Source: Alcanivorax sp. 1008
Lineage (GTDB): Bacteria > Pseudomonadota > Gammaproteobacteria > Pseudomonadales > Alcanivoracaceae
Direction of reading: 5' to 3'
Length of the DNA: 64,000 nucleotides
Assembly (NCBI RefSeq): GCF_020667895.1
Contig: NZ_JAFMPS010000002.1
Span: 139,131 to 203,130, forward strand
Below are positions 52,361-63,237 of the stretch, piece after piece. How positions within the stretch are numbered: the stretch's first letter is position 1; each line of letters opens with the position of its first letter. A program made the translations under genes and the position numbers. The notes under the pieces were generated by a model. That model was given only the letters and a program-made list of their open reading frames with translations. It was not told the DNA's origin and did no database searches.

Positions 52361-55300
52361 GTGCCGGCAATCTCCTGTATCCGCGCCAACAGCTCCTGAA
52401 TGGTTTCAAGCAGCTCGCCTTCCTGGAAAGGTTTGCCCATGTAACGATCGACACCAATCTCAAACGCTCTTTCACGGTGCTTCTCACCGGTACGAGAGGT
52501 AATCATGATAATCGGGATATTCTTCAAGCGGGAATCATGGCGAACATGGGAGGCCACTTCGAAACCATCCATACGCGGCATCTCGATATCCAGAAGCATC
52601 AGATCCGGGCGGCGCTCTTCCAGCTTGGCGATAGCATCCACACCATCTTTCGCGGTCATGACTTCAAAGCCATTCCGCTCCAGCAGACGGGTAGTAACTT
52701 TTCTCACCGTTACGGAGTCATCTGTGACCATAACAAGAGGCACGCGCTTCTCTTCGACAACCGGCGCCTCTGGAATAATTTCCTCTGGCAGGTTGGCATC
52801 CTGGCGGGCACGCCTCTCAAGCAAGCCGTGCTGCCGCTGCATGTGCGCGGCACGGATTAGCGAGTGCACATCAAGAATGATTACAACCGAGCCATCACCA
52901 AGAATGGTGGCACCACTGATACCCGCCACAGTGGCAAGCTGTGGGCCAACAGACTTCACCACAACTTCCCGCGAGCCCACCAGGCCATCGACCAGAACCG
53001 CAACCTGGTGCTCGGTGCTACGAATCAACAACACCGGCAAAGGCGACTGCTGCGCCATCAGATGTGATGGCTTTTTCTGCCCAAGGACAAAGTTACCAAT
53101 ATAGTCCAGTTCGTAGGACTGACCGGCATAAACGAAGGGGGTATCTTCCTCGCCAAAATAGTTTTCCAGCTCGTAGGGGCTGATCCGCACAATACCTTCA
53201 ATCTGGTTAAGCGGAATGGCATAGACATCCTCGCCGGCGCGAATCATCAGAGCGCGGTTCATCGCCAGAGTAAACGGCAGGCGAATCATAAAGCGCGTGC
53301 CAATCCCCTTCTTCGAATCGATGGTGACGGAGCCGCCCATCTGCTTGATCTCAGAGGACACCACATCCATGCCAACACCACGACCGGAAATCTGGGTTAC
53401 CTTCGCTGCGGTGGAGAAACCTGCATTGAAAATAAATTGCTGAACTTCCTGATCTGTCAGGCGGGAGCCTTCTTCCATCAAGCCCCGCTCCACCGCCTTA
53501 CGACGAACCGCATCAGTATCAATACCCTTGCCATCATCAGACAGGATCATCACTACCTCGCCACCCTCTCGGGTCAGCTCAAGAGTGATACGTCCGGTTT
53601 CATCCTTGCCAGCGGCGCGGCGCTCGGCCGGCTCTTCAATACCGTGGTCAACGCCGTTACGCAGCATGTGCTCGAGCGGCGCAACGATCCGCTCCATCAG
53701 CGTCCGGTCCAGCTCGCCTTCCGGGTTAACCACATCAAACTCAACTTTCTTGCTAATCTCACCAGAAACCTGACGAACAATACGGCGTAGACGCGGCACC
53801 AATCGGGTAAACGGCACCATGCGGGTTCGCATCAGGCGCTCCTGCAGTTCCGTATTGATTCGTGACTGCTGCAACAGCAATGTTTCAGTATCGCGAGTAC
53901 GATCGATCAAAGTGGTTTTCAGATCCAGCAAGTCAGAGGCCGACTCGGAAAGCTGCTTGGTAATCTGGTGCAACTCGGAGTACTGATCCATCTCAAGCGG
54001 ATCGAAGTCTTCGCCGAAGTCGCCACTCTCCAGACCCTGCTGGTAGGTGGACATGATCTGCGATTCGGTTTCCACATCCAGACGGCGCAGCTGTTCATAC
54101 AGACGTTCGATGGTGTTACCCATCTCCTGCACGTGGTTAGCGAATTCAGTTACGCCCTGCTCCACACGACCGCGGTTAATACTGGTTTCACCGGCCAGGT
54201 TAACCAGTGACTCAAGCATGCCAGCGTCAATGCGCACCATTTCCTGCGGCTGCTGCTGAGCCTGCTGGCGACGTGTGAGCTTTTGCTGCTGTGGCTCAAC
54301 TTTTGCTTTCGCGGTCGCCGCAGGTTCTGCCTGTGGTGCTGCTGGCAAACTTGCCGCAGGCGATTGAGCAGCTGACTGCCGGCCAGCCGCCGCATTACGG
54401 ATCTGCTCCACCAGCTCATTAATCTTGTCCTGCCAGGCATGCATGCGAGCAAAAAACTCGGCCGTTGGAGCCTGGCGCAGGTCAGTCTCTTCTAGCGCAG
54501 TTTCGAAATCGTGGCTGATATCGCCCAGCTCTTTCAAACCGGCAAGTCGGGCACCGCCTTTCAGGGTGTGCAGCACACGATTGAGCTCCGCCCCAGCCTC
54601 TGAATTATCAGGCTGCTGTTCCCAGGCGGTCAGATGAGTTTCCAAAGCCTCGCAAAGCTCTGCGGATTCCTCGACAAAAATCTCCAGAATATCTGCATCA
54701 ACATCGGCGGGCAGAACAAAGCTTGCGGAGGCAGCAGCTTTCTCCGGCGCTTGTGGTTGCGCAACTGCCGAAGGCTGAACATCAACAGGCGATGCAAAAG
54801 AAGCTGGTGCCACTTGCACTGCTGCCTGATTCGCCGACACATCGGGCAAAACAAAGGCAGCAGGATCGGCAATATAACTATGAATTGCAGCGATCAGATC
54901 ATTAGCCGGGTTGAGTGCCTGCGACGCCTTGATGCCCTCCACCATCTCGGCGAGCCGATCATGGCAGCGGTGCAATAACTCAAACATCACCGGCGAGGCC
55001 TTCAAAGAGCCCATGGCGAGACCTTCGTAAAGGTTCTCAAGCTCATGACCCAAGTCACCAAGCTCCGGTATCTCGGCCATCCGCGCACCGCCCTTCAAGG
55101 TATGAAGGTCACGCTGCAGGGACTGCACTTCAATCAAGTTGTCTGTTGCTTCCATCCAGGATTCAAGGCTAGTGCCAGCCGCTTCGAGAATCTCATCGGC
55201 TTCCTCTAGAAATATTTCAACCAACTCTGGGTCACGCTCTGCTTGAGGAGGCGGAGTGCTTTCCTCCTCCAGCACAACGGGCGCAGCAGGAATATCAGCA

Positions 55301-58300
55301 GGCTGAACCACCGCTTCGGCATCTTCCGAATCAATCAGCTGCTGCAGAATCTCATCTTCAGCGGAATCAACGACTTCAATTGGCGGCGCCGACTGGTCCA
55401 GCGAATTAGCCTGCTCGTCGCCCGCAGCAACATCGCCACCAGCAAGGAAAGAGGCGATTGCCTCAACCAACTCAGGAGCCTGATCACAATTGCCAGATGC
55501 ACGGATGGCATCGACCATGTCAGCGAGGGAATCATGGCAGCGGTGCAGTAATACGAACAGTTCGTCGCTGGCGCTAAACTGACCAGCAGCAAAACCCTCA
55601 TAAAGGCTCTCCAGCTCATGAGCCAGGTCACCGATGGGTCGAATGCCAGCCATTCTCGCGCCGCCCTTCAGGGTGTGCAGGTCTCGCTGCAGGCCTGCCA
55701 ACTGGCTGGCATCCCCTCCCTGCCACGCATCCAGTGCCGCACCGGCACTTTCCATAACTTCCTCAGCTTCCTCGAGGAAAATTTCCAGTAGCTCAGGATC
55801 AACTTCTGATGCCAGCTCAACTTCTTCGGTGGCTACAAAAGAAGAGGAGTCCACATCTGGCAAGGGGGGCAGATCACTTTCCCAAGCACTGTCATCTGCG
55901 GGCGCTGGAGTTGCGGTAATTTCTTCTTCACTGAATGCGGAAAAATCGATCTCTTCGACTTCCATCCCGCCGGGGCCGTCATCGTCCGGGCCGCCTTCGA
56001 GGAAAGCCGCCAGCGAGGCCAATAGGGCAGGATCTCTCTTAATGCCCTGAGCTGCCGCCAGATTATCCATCATATCGAGCAGCGACTCGTGGGCGCGGGT
56101 GGCGACATCCAGGAAGTCGCCAGTCAAACGAATCTGTTGTGCCGACAAAGCTGCATAGCAACTTTCCAGCGCTCTGGCCAACTCCGAAATTTCGTTGAGA
56201 CCCGCGGTATCTGCACTACCCGCAAGCAAGCCCAGTTCATCACGCAGTTTTTCCAGCCCGGAAATCTCGGTGGGGTTCTGGGACCAGGCCGCCAGCAGGC
56301 TGTCTGCATCGAGAATCAGGTCCATGCCAGCGGAAAGGAAAACAGACACCAAGTGCGGGTCTGGCCCGGAGCCTCCATCGGCAAAAGCCATTGCATCATG
56401 AAGGCGCTCAATCAGTACGTCGGCATCGGCAATACTAACGGCACTGCCCTCAGAGCCGACTAACCCTTCGTTGAGCGCTTCGGTAATATCACGAATCAAG
56501 TCAACGGCGGCCCGGCTTGCCGTGCCGCCTGCCCCGGCAAGCGCCCTGGCATAGGCTTCGGCAGGCTCAGCCACAGCAGCTACCGCTGGAACACCGGCCA
56601 TTCTGGCGCTGCCTTTCAGCGTATGAAAAGCGCGGTAGACCACATCATCAAGATCATTTTCTGCCAGATCAGGATCAATATTCGCTAACCAGTCGCGCAG
56701 CATTGCGATATTGGTATGCGCTTCTGATTTAAAAATATCCAGCAGCACATCATCAGAATCATCGCCGTCATCTTCTTCAGAAGCGTCGATTTCCTGCGGC
56801 TCTTCGGCGGCTTCGCTGACTGGCTCCTCAGCTACAGACTCAGCGGCAACACTAGAGGCGGTGACATCCGGCACGCTCTCGATAGTGCCCCCACCAGCCA
56901 GCGTAAACGCGGCCTCGCTGAGCGGAGTAACATCCCAGGGATTGGAAAGGCGGCGTGCAAATGCGTCCACCAGAGCAGGAATCAATCCGTGTACCGTGCG
57001 CACCAGCTCAATCAATATGGGCGTTGCCACGATGGTCCGGTCGATTACCCGGTTCATCATATTCTCGATAGACCAGGCCAACTCGCCCACCGTGGTCGCA
57101 CCGACCATCCGCCCTGAACCTTTCAGGGTATGGAAGGCACGACGAAATTCTATCAGCGCCTCCTCATCATTCTGATTGGATGCCCAGCGCGGAAAGTATT
57201 CATTCAACGCTTCGAGTACTTCGCCGGCTTCTTCGACAAAGATCTCAACGATCTCGTCATCAATAAGATCGTCGTCGCCGGCTTCGGCCCGCTCCGGTGC
57301 AGGGGCTGGCGCACTCACCGGCGCAGCCGGCTCTAAGTCAGGCTCTTCAGAGGAGTCTTCAGAAACCTCGTCAGCGATCTCGAAGGACACTTCCTCTGTC
57401 GCATATTCATCTATGTCTTCAGATATGTCTTCAGATTGTTTGGCGGCCGGCTCAGTTGCGACGGGCTGCGCCGCCACTGGCTCACTAATGGGTAGCACCG
57501 AAAGACTGATCTCTTCAGTCGCCAAAGCGGACACACCAGAGGCTACAGCTTCAGCGTCTCCCGCTCCCCTACCAAACTCCGCATCGGCAATAGGATAGCC
57601 CAGCAATTCGACGCTGTTGCGAGCCAAATCCAGCATCTCATCGCCGGACTCCGGATCGTCAGTAATTCGTTCGAGGTAGTACTCCACACTGGTAATGGCG
57701 TCTGCCAATGTGTCCATGCTGCGCCAATCAGGCTTGCTCGCATCTTCCGGCAGCAGCTTTTCGTTGATGTAGTTCACGCACTGACGCAGTATCGCCGCCG
57801 GCCGCACCAGCAAAATCATCGCCAGGCCACCACGCACCGCAGTGATCTTCGCAGGCACCTCGGCAAGGTGGTCTTTCTGCCACTGCGAAGCGATAAATTC
57901 GACGATGCCATCTTTAGCTTCTTCAAGCCCGGCACGGCATTCGCGAATCACCGCATCGCGGGCCCGTTCAACGTGATCCGGCACAGAGGTCAACGCGCTC
58001 TGTCGCTCTGAAGAGCGACGATCGCCGGTCATGCCCTGCAACGTAGCCTCGACGTACAGCAACGCACCGGCCACATCCATAAGCAGGGAGCGGTCCGGCG
58101 CGCTCTTGCCCGCCGCGATGGCATCGATTACTTCGAGCTGCTCTTCAACCAGTTTGCGCGGCTGCCCCAGGCCAAGCACAGCAACAGTATCCGCAACTTG
58201 CTTCAGGGTCTGGCTTTGCGGCTTCAACTTGCTGCCATCGGTTTCTTCGTTATGAACGAAGGTCTCCAGAGCATCCTTAACCTTGTTAATCTCTTCTGAC

Positions 58301-59268
58301 AGCGCCATCACCACCGACGCCATGGCCGCCTGATCCGGGCCGCTCATCTTGGCGCGCTCGGAACTGATCAATTCCTCAGAAGGCAACGCATCACTAAGAC
58401 GATAATTTTCCCGAACCTCACGCAACACCGGGCCGTCAACATCACTTTTTGCGATGTAATAAAGCAGGTTCTTCATCAGCTCCGCCGGAGGAGCCTTAGC
58501 CAATACGGATGCGCCATCACCGGCAAGCAGTCTGAGCAAACGATCCAGCTGAGCGAGCACGGATTTAACAGATGTGCCCGGCTGAATCCCCCCTAAAGAA
58601 AGCCCTTCAACCATCGCTGAAGAAACTTGCCAGAGCGGAGCCATAGCGGCATCTCCGCTAACGTGCTTCAGCTTGGTAAATACCTTCGCCATAAACCCAT
58701 AGTTGGAAGGCAGGTTTTCACCGCGGATAACACCCAGCAGCGCGATCTGATACATCTGGCGAATTTTGCGCGCAAGCTGCGGGAACGACGGATCCTCAAA
58801 TACGGACTGCGGAACAGACCCGTGACTGGCACCGCCGGCAAGATCCGGCTTGAACAGGGATGTTTCAGAAAGCAGGGACTCACCGCGTGATGCACGCAGG
58901 TCATTCAATAGCGGTAAAAGTACCAACGGCAGATCGCGACGACCCGCCTGAACACGATCGAGATAGGGGGGTAACTGCAAGATGGCACGCATCAGGGTTT
59001 CCTGAGCGTCCGCAAGCTGAGAAACCTTACCATCAAGCAAAGCCTGGGCAAGCTTCTCCATTTCTTCGGCAAGTAACGCAGCGCCATAAAACTCGACCAT
59101 CTGCAAGGTGCCATACACCTGATGCAAATAGGTCTGACAAAAACGCATGCGGGTGGAGTCGTCCGGATTTTCTACGAAGGCTTCCAGCGCTTGTTGCGCC
59201 TGATTCAGGGTCTCCTGAATTTCTCCGCGAACCCAGTCGAGTGCCAGATAGTCATGCCTGTCGGTCAT
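52357..59268 (-). CDS. chpA: Pil-Chp hybrid histidine kinase ChpA
   Basis: A 2303-residue CheA-type kinase, the hub of the twitching-motility signalling system. Five phosphotransfer modules keep the histidine: FHTLKGSGRM (about 711), FHTLKGSARM (about 879), LHTLKGGARM (about 1197), LHTLKGGARM (about 1387) and LHTLKGGARL (about 1565). One module near 1010 has lost it, and the first 640 residues contain degenerate Hpt-like regions. The CheA core begins about 1674, the ATPase N-box HMLRNGVDHGIE is at about 1870 and the G-box region SGRGVGMDVV follows. A CheW domain follows to about 2150, and a receiver ends the protein (aspartate in MLLDIEMPRMDG, about 2227). Glu/Ala/Pro-rich linkers join the modules. 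Pseudomonas ChpA is similar but somewhat longer. Confidence 0.96.
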   Translation of the reverse strand: MTDRHDYLALDWVRGEIQETLNQAQQALEAFVENPDDSTRMRFCQTYLHQVYGTLQMVEFYGAALLAEEMEKLAQALLDGKVSQLADAQETLMRAILQLPPYLDRVQAGRRDLPLVLLPLLNDLRASRGESLLSETSLFKPDLAGGASHGSVPQSVFEDPSFPQLARKIRQMYQIALLGVIRGENLPSNYGFMAKVFTKLKHVSGDAAMAPLWQVSSAMVEGLSLGGIQPGTSVKSVLAQLDRLLRLLAGDGASVLAKAPPAELMKNLLYYIAKSDVDGPVLREVRENYRLSDALPSEELISSERAKMSGPDQAAMASVVMALSEEINKVKDALETFVHNEETDGSKLKPQSQTLKQVADTVAVLGLGQPRKLVEEQLEVIDAIAAGKSAPDRSLLMDVAGALLYVEATLQGMTGDRRSSERQSALTSVPDHVERARDAVIRECRAGLEEAKDGIVEFIASQWQKDHLAEVPAKITAVRGGLAMILLVRPAAILRQCVNYINEKLLPEDASKPDWRSMDTLADAITSVEYYLERITDDPESGDEMLDLARNSVELLGYPIADAEFGRGAGDAEAVASGVSALATEEISLSVLPISEPVAAQPVATEPAAKQSEDISEDIDEYATEEVSFEIADEVSEDSSEEPDLEPAAPVSAPAPAPERAEAGDDDLIDDEIVEIFVEEAGEVLEALNEYFPRWASNQNDEEALIEFRRAFHTLKGSGRMVGATTVGELAWSIENMMNRVIDRTIVATPILIELVRTVHGLIPALVDAFARRLSNPWDVTPLSEAAFTLAGGGTIESVPDVTASSVAAESVAEEPVSEAAEEPQEIDASEEDDGDDSDDVLLDIFKSEAHTNIAMLRDWLANIDPDLAENDLDDVVYRAFHTLKGSARMAGVPAVAAVAEPAEAYARALAGAGGTASRAAVDLIRDITEALNEGLVGSEGSAVSIADADVLIERLHDAMAFADGGSGPDPHLVSVFLSAGMDLILDADSLLAAWSQNPTEISGLEKLRDELGLLAGSADTAGLNEISELARALESCYAALSAQQIRLTGDFLDVATRAHESLLDMMDNLAAAQGIKRDPALLASLAAFLEGGPDDDGPGGMEVEEIDFSAFSEEEITATPAPADDSAWESDLPPLPDVDSSSFVATEEVELASEVDPELLEIFLEEAEEVMESAGAALDAWQGGDASQLAGLQRDLHTLKGGARMAGIRPIGDLAHELESLYEGFAAGQFSASDELFVLLHRCHDSLADMVDAIRASGNCDQAPELVEAIASFLAGGDVAAGDEQANSLDQSAPPIEVVDSAEDEILQQLIDSEDAEAVVQPADIPAAPVVLEEESTPPPQAERDPELVEIFLEEADEILEAAGTSLESWMEATDNLIEVQSLQRDLHTLKGGARMAEIPELGDLGHELENLYEGLAMGSLKASPVMFELLHRCHDRLAEMVEGIKASQALNPANDLIAAIHSYIADPAAFVLPDVSANQAAVQVAPASFASPVDVQPSAVAQPQAPEKAAASASFVLPADVDADILEIFVEESAELCEALETHLTAWEQQPDNSEAGAELNRVLHTLKGGARLAGLKELGDISHDFETALEETDLRQAPTAEFFARMHAWQDKINELVEQIRNAAAGRQSAAQSPAASLPAAPQAEPAATAKAKVEPQQQKLTRRQQAQQQPQEMVRIDAGMLESLVNLAGETSINRGRVEQGVTEFANHVQEMGNTIERLYEQLRRLDVETESQIMSTYQQGLESGDFGEDFDPLEMDQYSELHQITKQLSESASDLLDLKTTLIDRTRDTETLLLQQSRINTELQERLMRTRMVPFTRLVPRLRRIVRQVSGEISKKVEFDVVNPEGELDRTLMERIVAPLEHMLRNGVDHGIEEPAERRAAGKDETGRITLELTREGGEVVMILSDDGKGIDTDAVRRKAVERGLMEEGSRLTDQEVQQFIFNAGFSTAAKVTQISGRGVGMDVVSSEIKQMGGSVTIDSKKGIGTRFMIRLPFTLAMNRALMIRAGEDVYAIPLNQIEGIVRISPYELENYFGEEDTPFVYAGQSYELDYIGNFVLGQKKPSHLMAQQSPLPVLLIRSTEHQVAVLVDGLVGSREVVVKSVGPQLATVAGISGATILGDGSVVIILDVHSLIRAAHMQRQHGLLERRARQDANLPEEIIPEAPVVEEKRVPLVMVTDDSVTVRKVTTRLLERNGFEVMTAKDGVDAIAKLEERRPDLMLLDIEMPRMDGFEVASHVRHDSRLKNIPIIMITSRTGEKHRERAFEIGVDRYMGKPFQEGELLETIQELLARIQEIAGT

Positions 59269-59280
59269 GTCCGCTCCCGA

Positions 59281-60162
59281 TCAACCCTGACGCCGACGAA
59301 ACGCCAGGGTGTCTTTAAATGGCACCCGCTCAAGATCCGGGTGACTCCAGTCGGTAATCTCACCAAGACCAAGCACCATCATGCCCCCTGGGGCAAGGCG
59401 CTCGGCCATGTGCGTAACAATCTGACGCTTTCTCCAGCGTCTGAAATAAATCAGCATGTTCTGACAAAAAATCAGATCCATGTCCTGCATTGGCGCCTTA
59501 TTGATTTCAAGAACGTTCAGACGCGCAAAACAGATTCGATCGCGAAGCGAAGGCACAACTTGATACTCGCGCTCGCTGACGCTTTCAAAATATTTGTCCC
59601 GCATACTGACATCAACTCGATCAACTCGCCGGGCCGGATAGATACCGCGGCGGGCCTTGCCGAGAGTCGGCAAACTGATATCGGTTGCCGTAATGCCAAA
59701 GAAATGCTGGCTCTTCTTTTCGCTAAAAATCTCATTGATCAGCATGGCCAGAGAATACGGCTCTTCGCCCGTTGAGCAGCCGACACTCCAGACATCCAGC
59801 GACTGCTTACCTGGCCGCTCGACAAACTTGCTGACGTATTCCTCCACCAAGGCGTAGGAACTCTCATGCCGGAAGAAGCTGGTTTCCTGAACGGTGAGGC
59901 GGTCTACCAATACCGACCACTCCATTGCCTTCGATTCCGTTGTACCGGCAACCAGCTGCTCGTAGTAAACGTCGTAGTCAGTAATGCCGAGCTCGCGCAT
60001 ACGAATATTAAGACTGGTCTCCAGAAACGTCTTACGCTCCTGGTTCAAAGTCATACCAGTACGATCTTCTAGCAACGCCTGCCAGAGCTCGAACTGCTCC
60101 TGCTCCATGACAGGCGTATTTTTGATCGACCAGCGATCTTTCACGGCAGCACTCGACATCAT
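59281..60162 (-). CDS. pilK: receptor methyltransferase PilK
   Basis: A 293-residue CheR-type methyltransferase that methylates receptor glutamates using SAM. The SAM-binding GCSTGEEPYSLAML motif (about residue 128), the R-x-x-YF basic region near RRGIYPARRVDRVD, and DLIFCQNMLIYF are conserved. It lies between pilJ and chpA on the minus strand. The start ATGATG at 60160–60162 fits family length. Confidence 0.94.
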   Translation of the reverse strand: MMSSAAVKDRWSIKNTPVMEQEQFELWQALLEDRTGMTLNQERKTFLETSLNIRMRELGITDYDVYYEQLVAGTTESKAMEWSVLVDRLTVQETSFFRHESSYALVEEYVSKFVERPGKQSLDVWSVGCSTGEEPYSLAMLINEIFSEKKSQHFFGITATDISLPTLGKARRGIYPARRVDRVDVSMRDKYFESVSEREYQVVPSLRDRICFARLNVLEINKAPMQDMDLIFCQNMLIYFRRWRKRQIVTHMAERLAPGGMMVLGLGEITDWSHPDLERVPFKDTLAFRRRQG

Positions 60163-60195
60163 GGTTCCGACTCCGGAACCGGCTCAGCCTGCGAC

Positions 60196-62211
60196 TTAAG
60201 TCGGCAGGCGGAAACCGGCTACCGAATTACGCATTTCCTGAGCCATCTCGGCGAGGTTACCAATCGACCGTGCGGTGGCCGTGGTACCCGACGAAGTCTG
60301 CGAGGTAATCTCCTGAATAACGTTCATGGTGTTGGAGATGTGGCCCGCAGAGGCCGCCTGCTGACGTGCAGCGTTGGAAATGTTCTGAATCAGGTCAGCC
60401 AGGTTTTTCGATACGTTCTCAATTTCTTCCAGCGCGACACCCGCATCCTGGGCCAGGCGAGCACCCTTCACTACCTCGGCGGTGGTTTGTTCCATCGAGA
60501 TAACCGCTTCGTTGGTATCGGTCTGAATAGTTTTTACCAGCGTTTCAATCTGCTTTGTTGCCGCAGCGGAACGTTCCGCAAGACGCTGTACTTCGTCCGC
60601 AACAACCGCGAAGCCTCGACCTGCTTCACCAGCCATAGACGCCTGAATCGCCGCGTTAAGAGCCAGAATGTTGGTCTGGTCCGCAATGTCGTTAATCAGC
60701 GATACGATGTCACCAATCTCCTGGGAAGATTCACCCAGTCGCTTGATCCGCTTTGAAGTTTCCTGAATCTGCTCACGAATGGTATCCATGCCGTGGATGG
60801 TTGCCTGTACCACTTCAGCGCCCTTGTTGGCGATGGCTACCGCTCGTTCCGCAACGGCGGCGGACTCAGAGGCGTTGGCAGATACCTGGTCAATGGAGAC
60901 CGCCATTTCGTTCACAGCGGCGGATGCACCGGCAATTTCCTGCGCCTGATGCTCCGACGCTTCGGCAAGATGCATAGCCGTAGACTGGGTTTCCTGGGCA
61001 GCGGATGCCACCTGTACAGCGGTCTGGTTAATGGTTTGTACCAGAGAGCGCAGCTGGTCAATGGAGAAGTTAATAGAGTCAGCGATAGCACCGGTGAAAT
61101 CCTCGGTTACCGTCGCCTGTACTGTCAGGTCACCGTCAGCGAGGTCGCCGAGCTCGTCAAGCAGACGCAAAATAGCAGACTGGTTCCGCTGGTTTTCTGC
61201 TTCCAGCTCATCTTTCTTCTTGCGGTCTTCAGTGACACGCTGCAACACGATGATAACGAACAGACCCAGCGCAACACCGGAGAAAATCAGACCGGCCAGA
61301 ACCGATGGGAAAACGCCTGCAGTGGACTGTTCGAATTCATCCGCCAGATTGGTGGACTCAAGCAGCAGGTCCTGAGAGCGAGCGAAGATGCTATCCGCAG
61401 CAGCACGCACCTGGAACAACTCCGGCGCGGTCTCAAGAATTTCATCAACGGACTGGTTAACGAATTCATCGAACAGCGAAGCAATTTCGGCGAGATAGTC
61501 GAGCGCTTCCGGATCGTCAATACGCTCAATGCCGAGAGCGTCATCGCCCTCGATCATGCCGTTCATGATTCGACCGAACTGGCTGGCGTCACGGCCGAAA
61601 CTGTCAGCCGCCTGAACCGCACCCTCACCACCGGCGAGCACTCGGTCAATAGCGCGAACAATTCTTTCTGCCAACAGAGACTGACGGGAGGCAATTGCAA
61701 CCTGATCAGGATTCGCCTCACCCATAATCAGAATGTCGACAACACCCTCATACTCTGCCTGCAACATGGGCACAGTCTGAGACAGGGTGGCTGCCACTTC
61801 ATGCAAATCAAGTACCGTGTCCTCACCACTCAGAATGACGTTTGCACTGTCTTTCACATCATCCCAGAGCAAACCCACGCGGCCAAGCAGCTCAGGATCT
61901 CCAACGCTGGCCTCGCTAACCTGATCCCAGCTTTCCTGGAAGGTAGTCTTGGCCGCTTCCAGTTCCCCGAAAGCCTCGGCGTTACCCGCAGCCGCTTCCA
62001 GCGCGTTTTTGGCGATCTGCTGTGATACAACTCGCAGCTCAGAAGCGTAGGTAATGTTATCTTTGGCCACGTTGGCCTGAATCGCCAGATAACTAAAATT
62101 GAATACCGCCAGCAGTACAGCAATAGCTGCGCCCGCATACAGACCCAGCGTCAGCGGACCGCTGGCACCTCCCCGCAATCTGGCGAACACCTCTCCCGGA
62201 TTGAAATTCAT
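60196..62211 (-). CDS. pilJ: methyl-accepting chemoreceptor PilJ
   Basis: A 671-residue receptor. An N-terminal membrane span (about 20–40) is followed by two PilJ-type periplasmic helical-bundle modules (about 45–300), a second span (about 308–330), a HAMP-like linker and a cytoplasmic MCP domain with the highly conserved tip [24 protein letters not shown]. In Pseudomonas PilJ senses type IV pilus contact/retraction and feeds ChpA. The length matches Pseudomonas PilJ. Confidence 0.95.
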   Translation of the reverse strand: MNFNPGEVFARLRGGASGPLTLGLYAGAAIAVLLAVFNFSYLAIQANVAKDNITYASELRVVSQQIAKNALEAAAGNAEAFGELEAAKTTFQESWDQVSEASVGDPELLGRVGLLWDDVKDSANVILSGEDTVLDLHEVAATLSQTVPMLQAEYEGVVDILIMGEANPDQVAIASRQSLLAERIVRAIDRVLAGGEGAVQAADSFGRDASQFGRIMNGMIEGDDALGIERIDDPEALDYLAEIASLFDEFVNQSVDEILETAPELFQVRAAADSIFARSQDLLLESTNLADEFEQSTAGVFPSVLAGLIFSGVALGLFVIIVLQRVTEDRKKKDELEAENQRNQSAILRLLDELGDLADGDLTVQATVTEDFTGAIADSINFSIDQLRSLVQTINQTAVQVASAAQETQSTAMHLAEASEHQAQEIAGASAAVNEMAVSIDQVSANASESAAVAERAVAIANKGAEVVQATIHGMDTIREQIQETSKRIKRLGESSQEIGDIVSLINDIADQTNILALNAAIQASMAGEAGRGFAVVADEVQRLAERSAAATKQIETLVKTIQTDTNEAVISMEQTTAEVVKGARLAQDAGVALEEIENVSKNLADLIQNISNAARQQAASAGHISNTMNVIQEITSQTSSGTTATARSIGNLAEMAQEMRNSVAGFRLPT

Positions 62212-62265
62212 AACGTGGCTCCTGGCCTGCCTTGCTCTTGTTGTTTCACCCGTTCCCCTGCAACG

Positions 62266-62811
62266 TCAGCCCGTACGAGCAACCTGCAGAAACCTCGGAT
62301 CCTCTGCGAGATGCTCAATACTGAACACCTGCCAGATCTCTCCATCTTTTTCATAACCGCCCTGTAAAAAGGGCCGCACTGCTTCATCGACATCTTCCGG
62401 CTCAGCGGTATAACCGGTTACCGGAAAGTGCTGCATGCCGTATACATCGTCCACCGTTACACCGGTGTACAGGTCGCCCTGATCAATCACCAGCAAGCGA
62501 CGACGTTTTTCCTGCAGCGGCGTACTCTTTTCGAGAAAGCCAGTCAGATCCATCACTGCCATCAAACGGCCACGCACATTGGCGATGCCCTTCATCCAGT
62601 GATGCACACCCGGCACCCGCGTGTAGGAAGGCGCCTGAAGTATTTCGGACACCTGCTCCAACGGCGCCACGTACCGACGACCATCAAGCAGAAAGCCAAT
62701 ACCACTCCAGTACTGCACGACATCCTGACGGGACGGCAACTGCCACGACCGCTCACGACAGCGAGCAGAAAGTTCCGCCAGTTTGATAAAGGCCGCGGAT
62801 GCAGTACTCAC
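62266..62811 (-). CDS. pilI: CheW-like adaptor PilI
   Basis: A 181-residue CheW protein. The domain starts about residue 35 (GIGFLLDGRRYVAPLEQVSEIL) and includes VPGVHHWMKGIANVRGRLMAVMDL. It couples PilJ to ChpA. It has an N-terminal extension relative to enteric CheW, as in Pseudomonas PilI. It lies between pilH and pilJ. Confidence 0.93.
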   Translation of the reverse strand: MSTASAAFIKLAELSARCRERSWQLPSRQDVVQYWSGIGFLLDGRRYVAPLEQVSEILQAPSYTRVPGVHHWMKGIANVRGRLMAVMDLTGFLEKSTPLQEKRRRLLVIDQGDLYTGVTVDDVYGMQHFPVTGYTAEPEDVDEAVRPFLQGGYEKDGEIWQVFSIEHLAEDPRFLQVARTG

Positions 62812-62823
62812 AACACCACTCCC

Positions 62824-63192
62824 TTACCCTTCCGCCAGCATCCGATCGACGGTGCGCATCAGCACTTCCTCGTCGACCGGCTTGGTCAGATAGTCTTTAG
62901 CACCCTGACGCTGCCCCCAAACCCGATCAGTTTCCTGATCCTTGGTGGTGACGATAATGATCGGAATGTGCGCTGTGTCAGAGCCCTTGGTTAGCTGCCG
63001 GGTAGCCTGAAAACCATTCAACCCCGGCATAACCACATCCATCAACACCAGTTCGGGCAGTTCTGCACGCGCCACAGCCACGCCGTCCGCACCATTCACC
63101 GCCTCAATAACCGAATGTCCATGGCGCTCGAGAATCTCCCGCAACTTATAAGTTTCGGTAGGAGAGTCGTCGACAATCAAAATCTTCGCCAT
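62824..63192 (-). CDS. pilH: response regulator PilH
   Basis: A 122-residue single receiver domain (MAKILIVDDSPTET, phosphoaspartate in ELVLMDVVMPGLNG, lysine in YLTKPVDEE). PilH acts against PilG in Pseudomonas twitching, likely as a phosphate sink and retraction control. The start at 63192 agrees with the family; an upstream in-frame start at 63237 would add 15 unrelated residues. Confidence 0.94.
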   Translation of the reverse strand: MAKILIVDDSPTETYKLREILERHGHSVIEAVNGADGVAVARAELPELVLMDVVMPGLNGFQATRQLTKGSDTAHIPIIIVTTKDQETDRVWGQRQGAKDYLTKPVDEEVLMRTVDRMLAEG

Positions 63193-63237
63193 AACGGCAT
63201 CCTCACTTCCACTCGGCCAACATGGCCAAGATGGCAA

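Noticed and set aside
52357-59268. Many long open frames on the plus strand opposite chpA and pilJ
   Set aside because: They are antisense shadows of a biased codon pattern; none has a ribosome binding site or recognisable domain.
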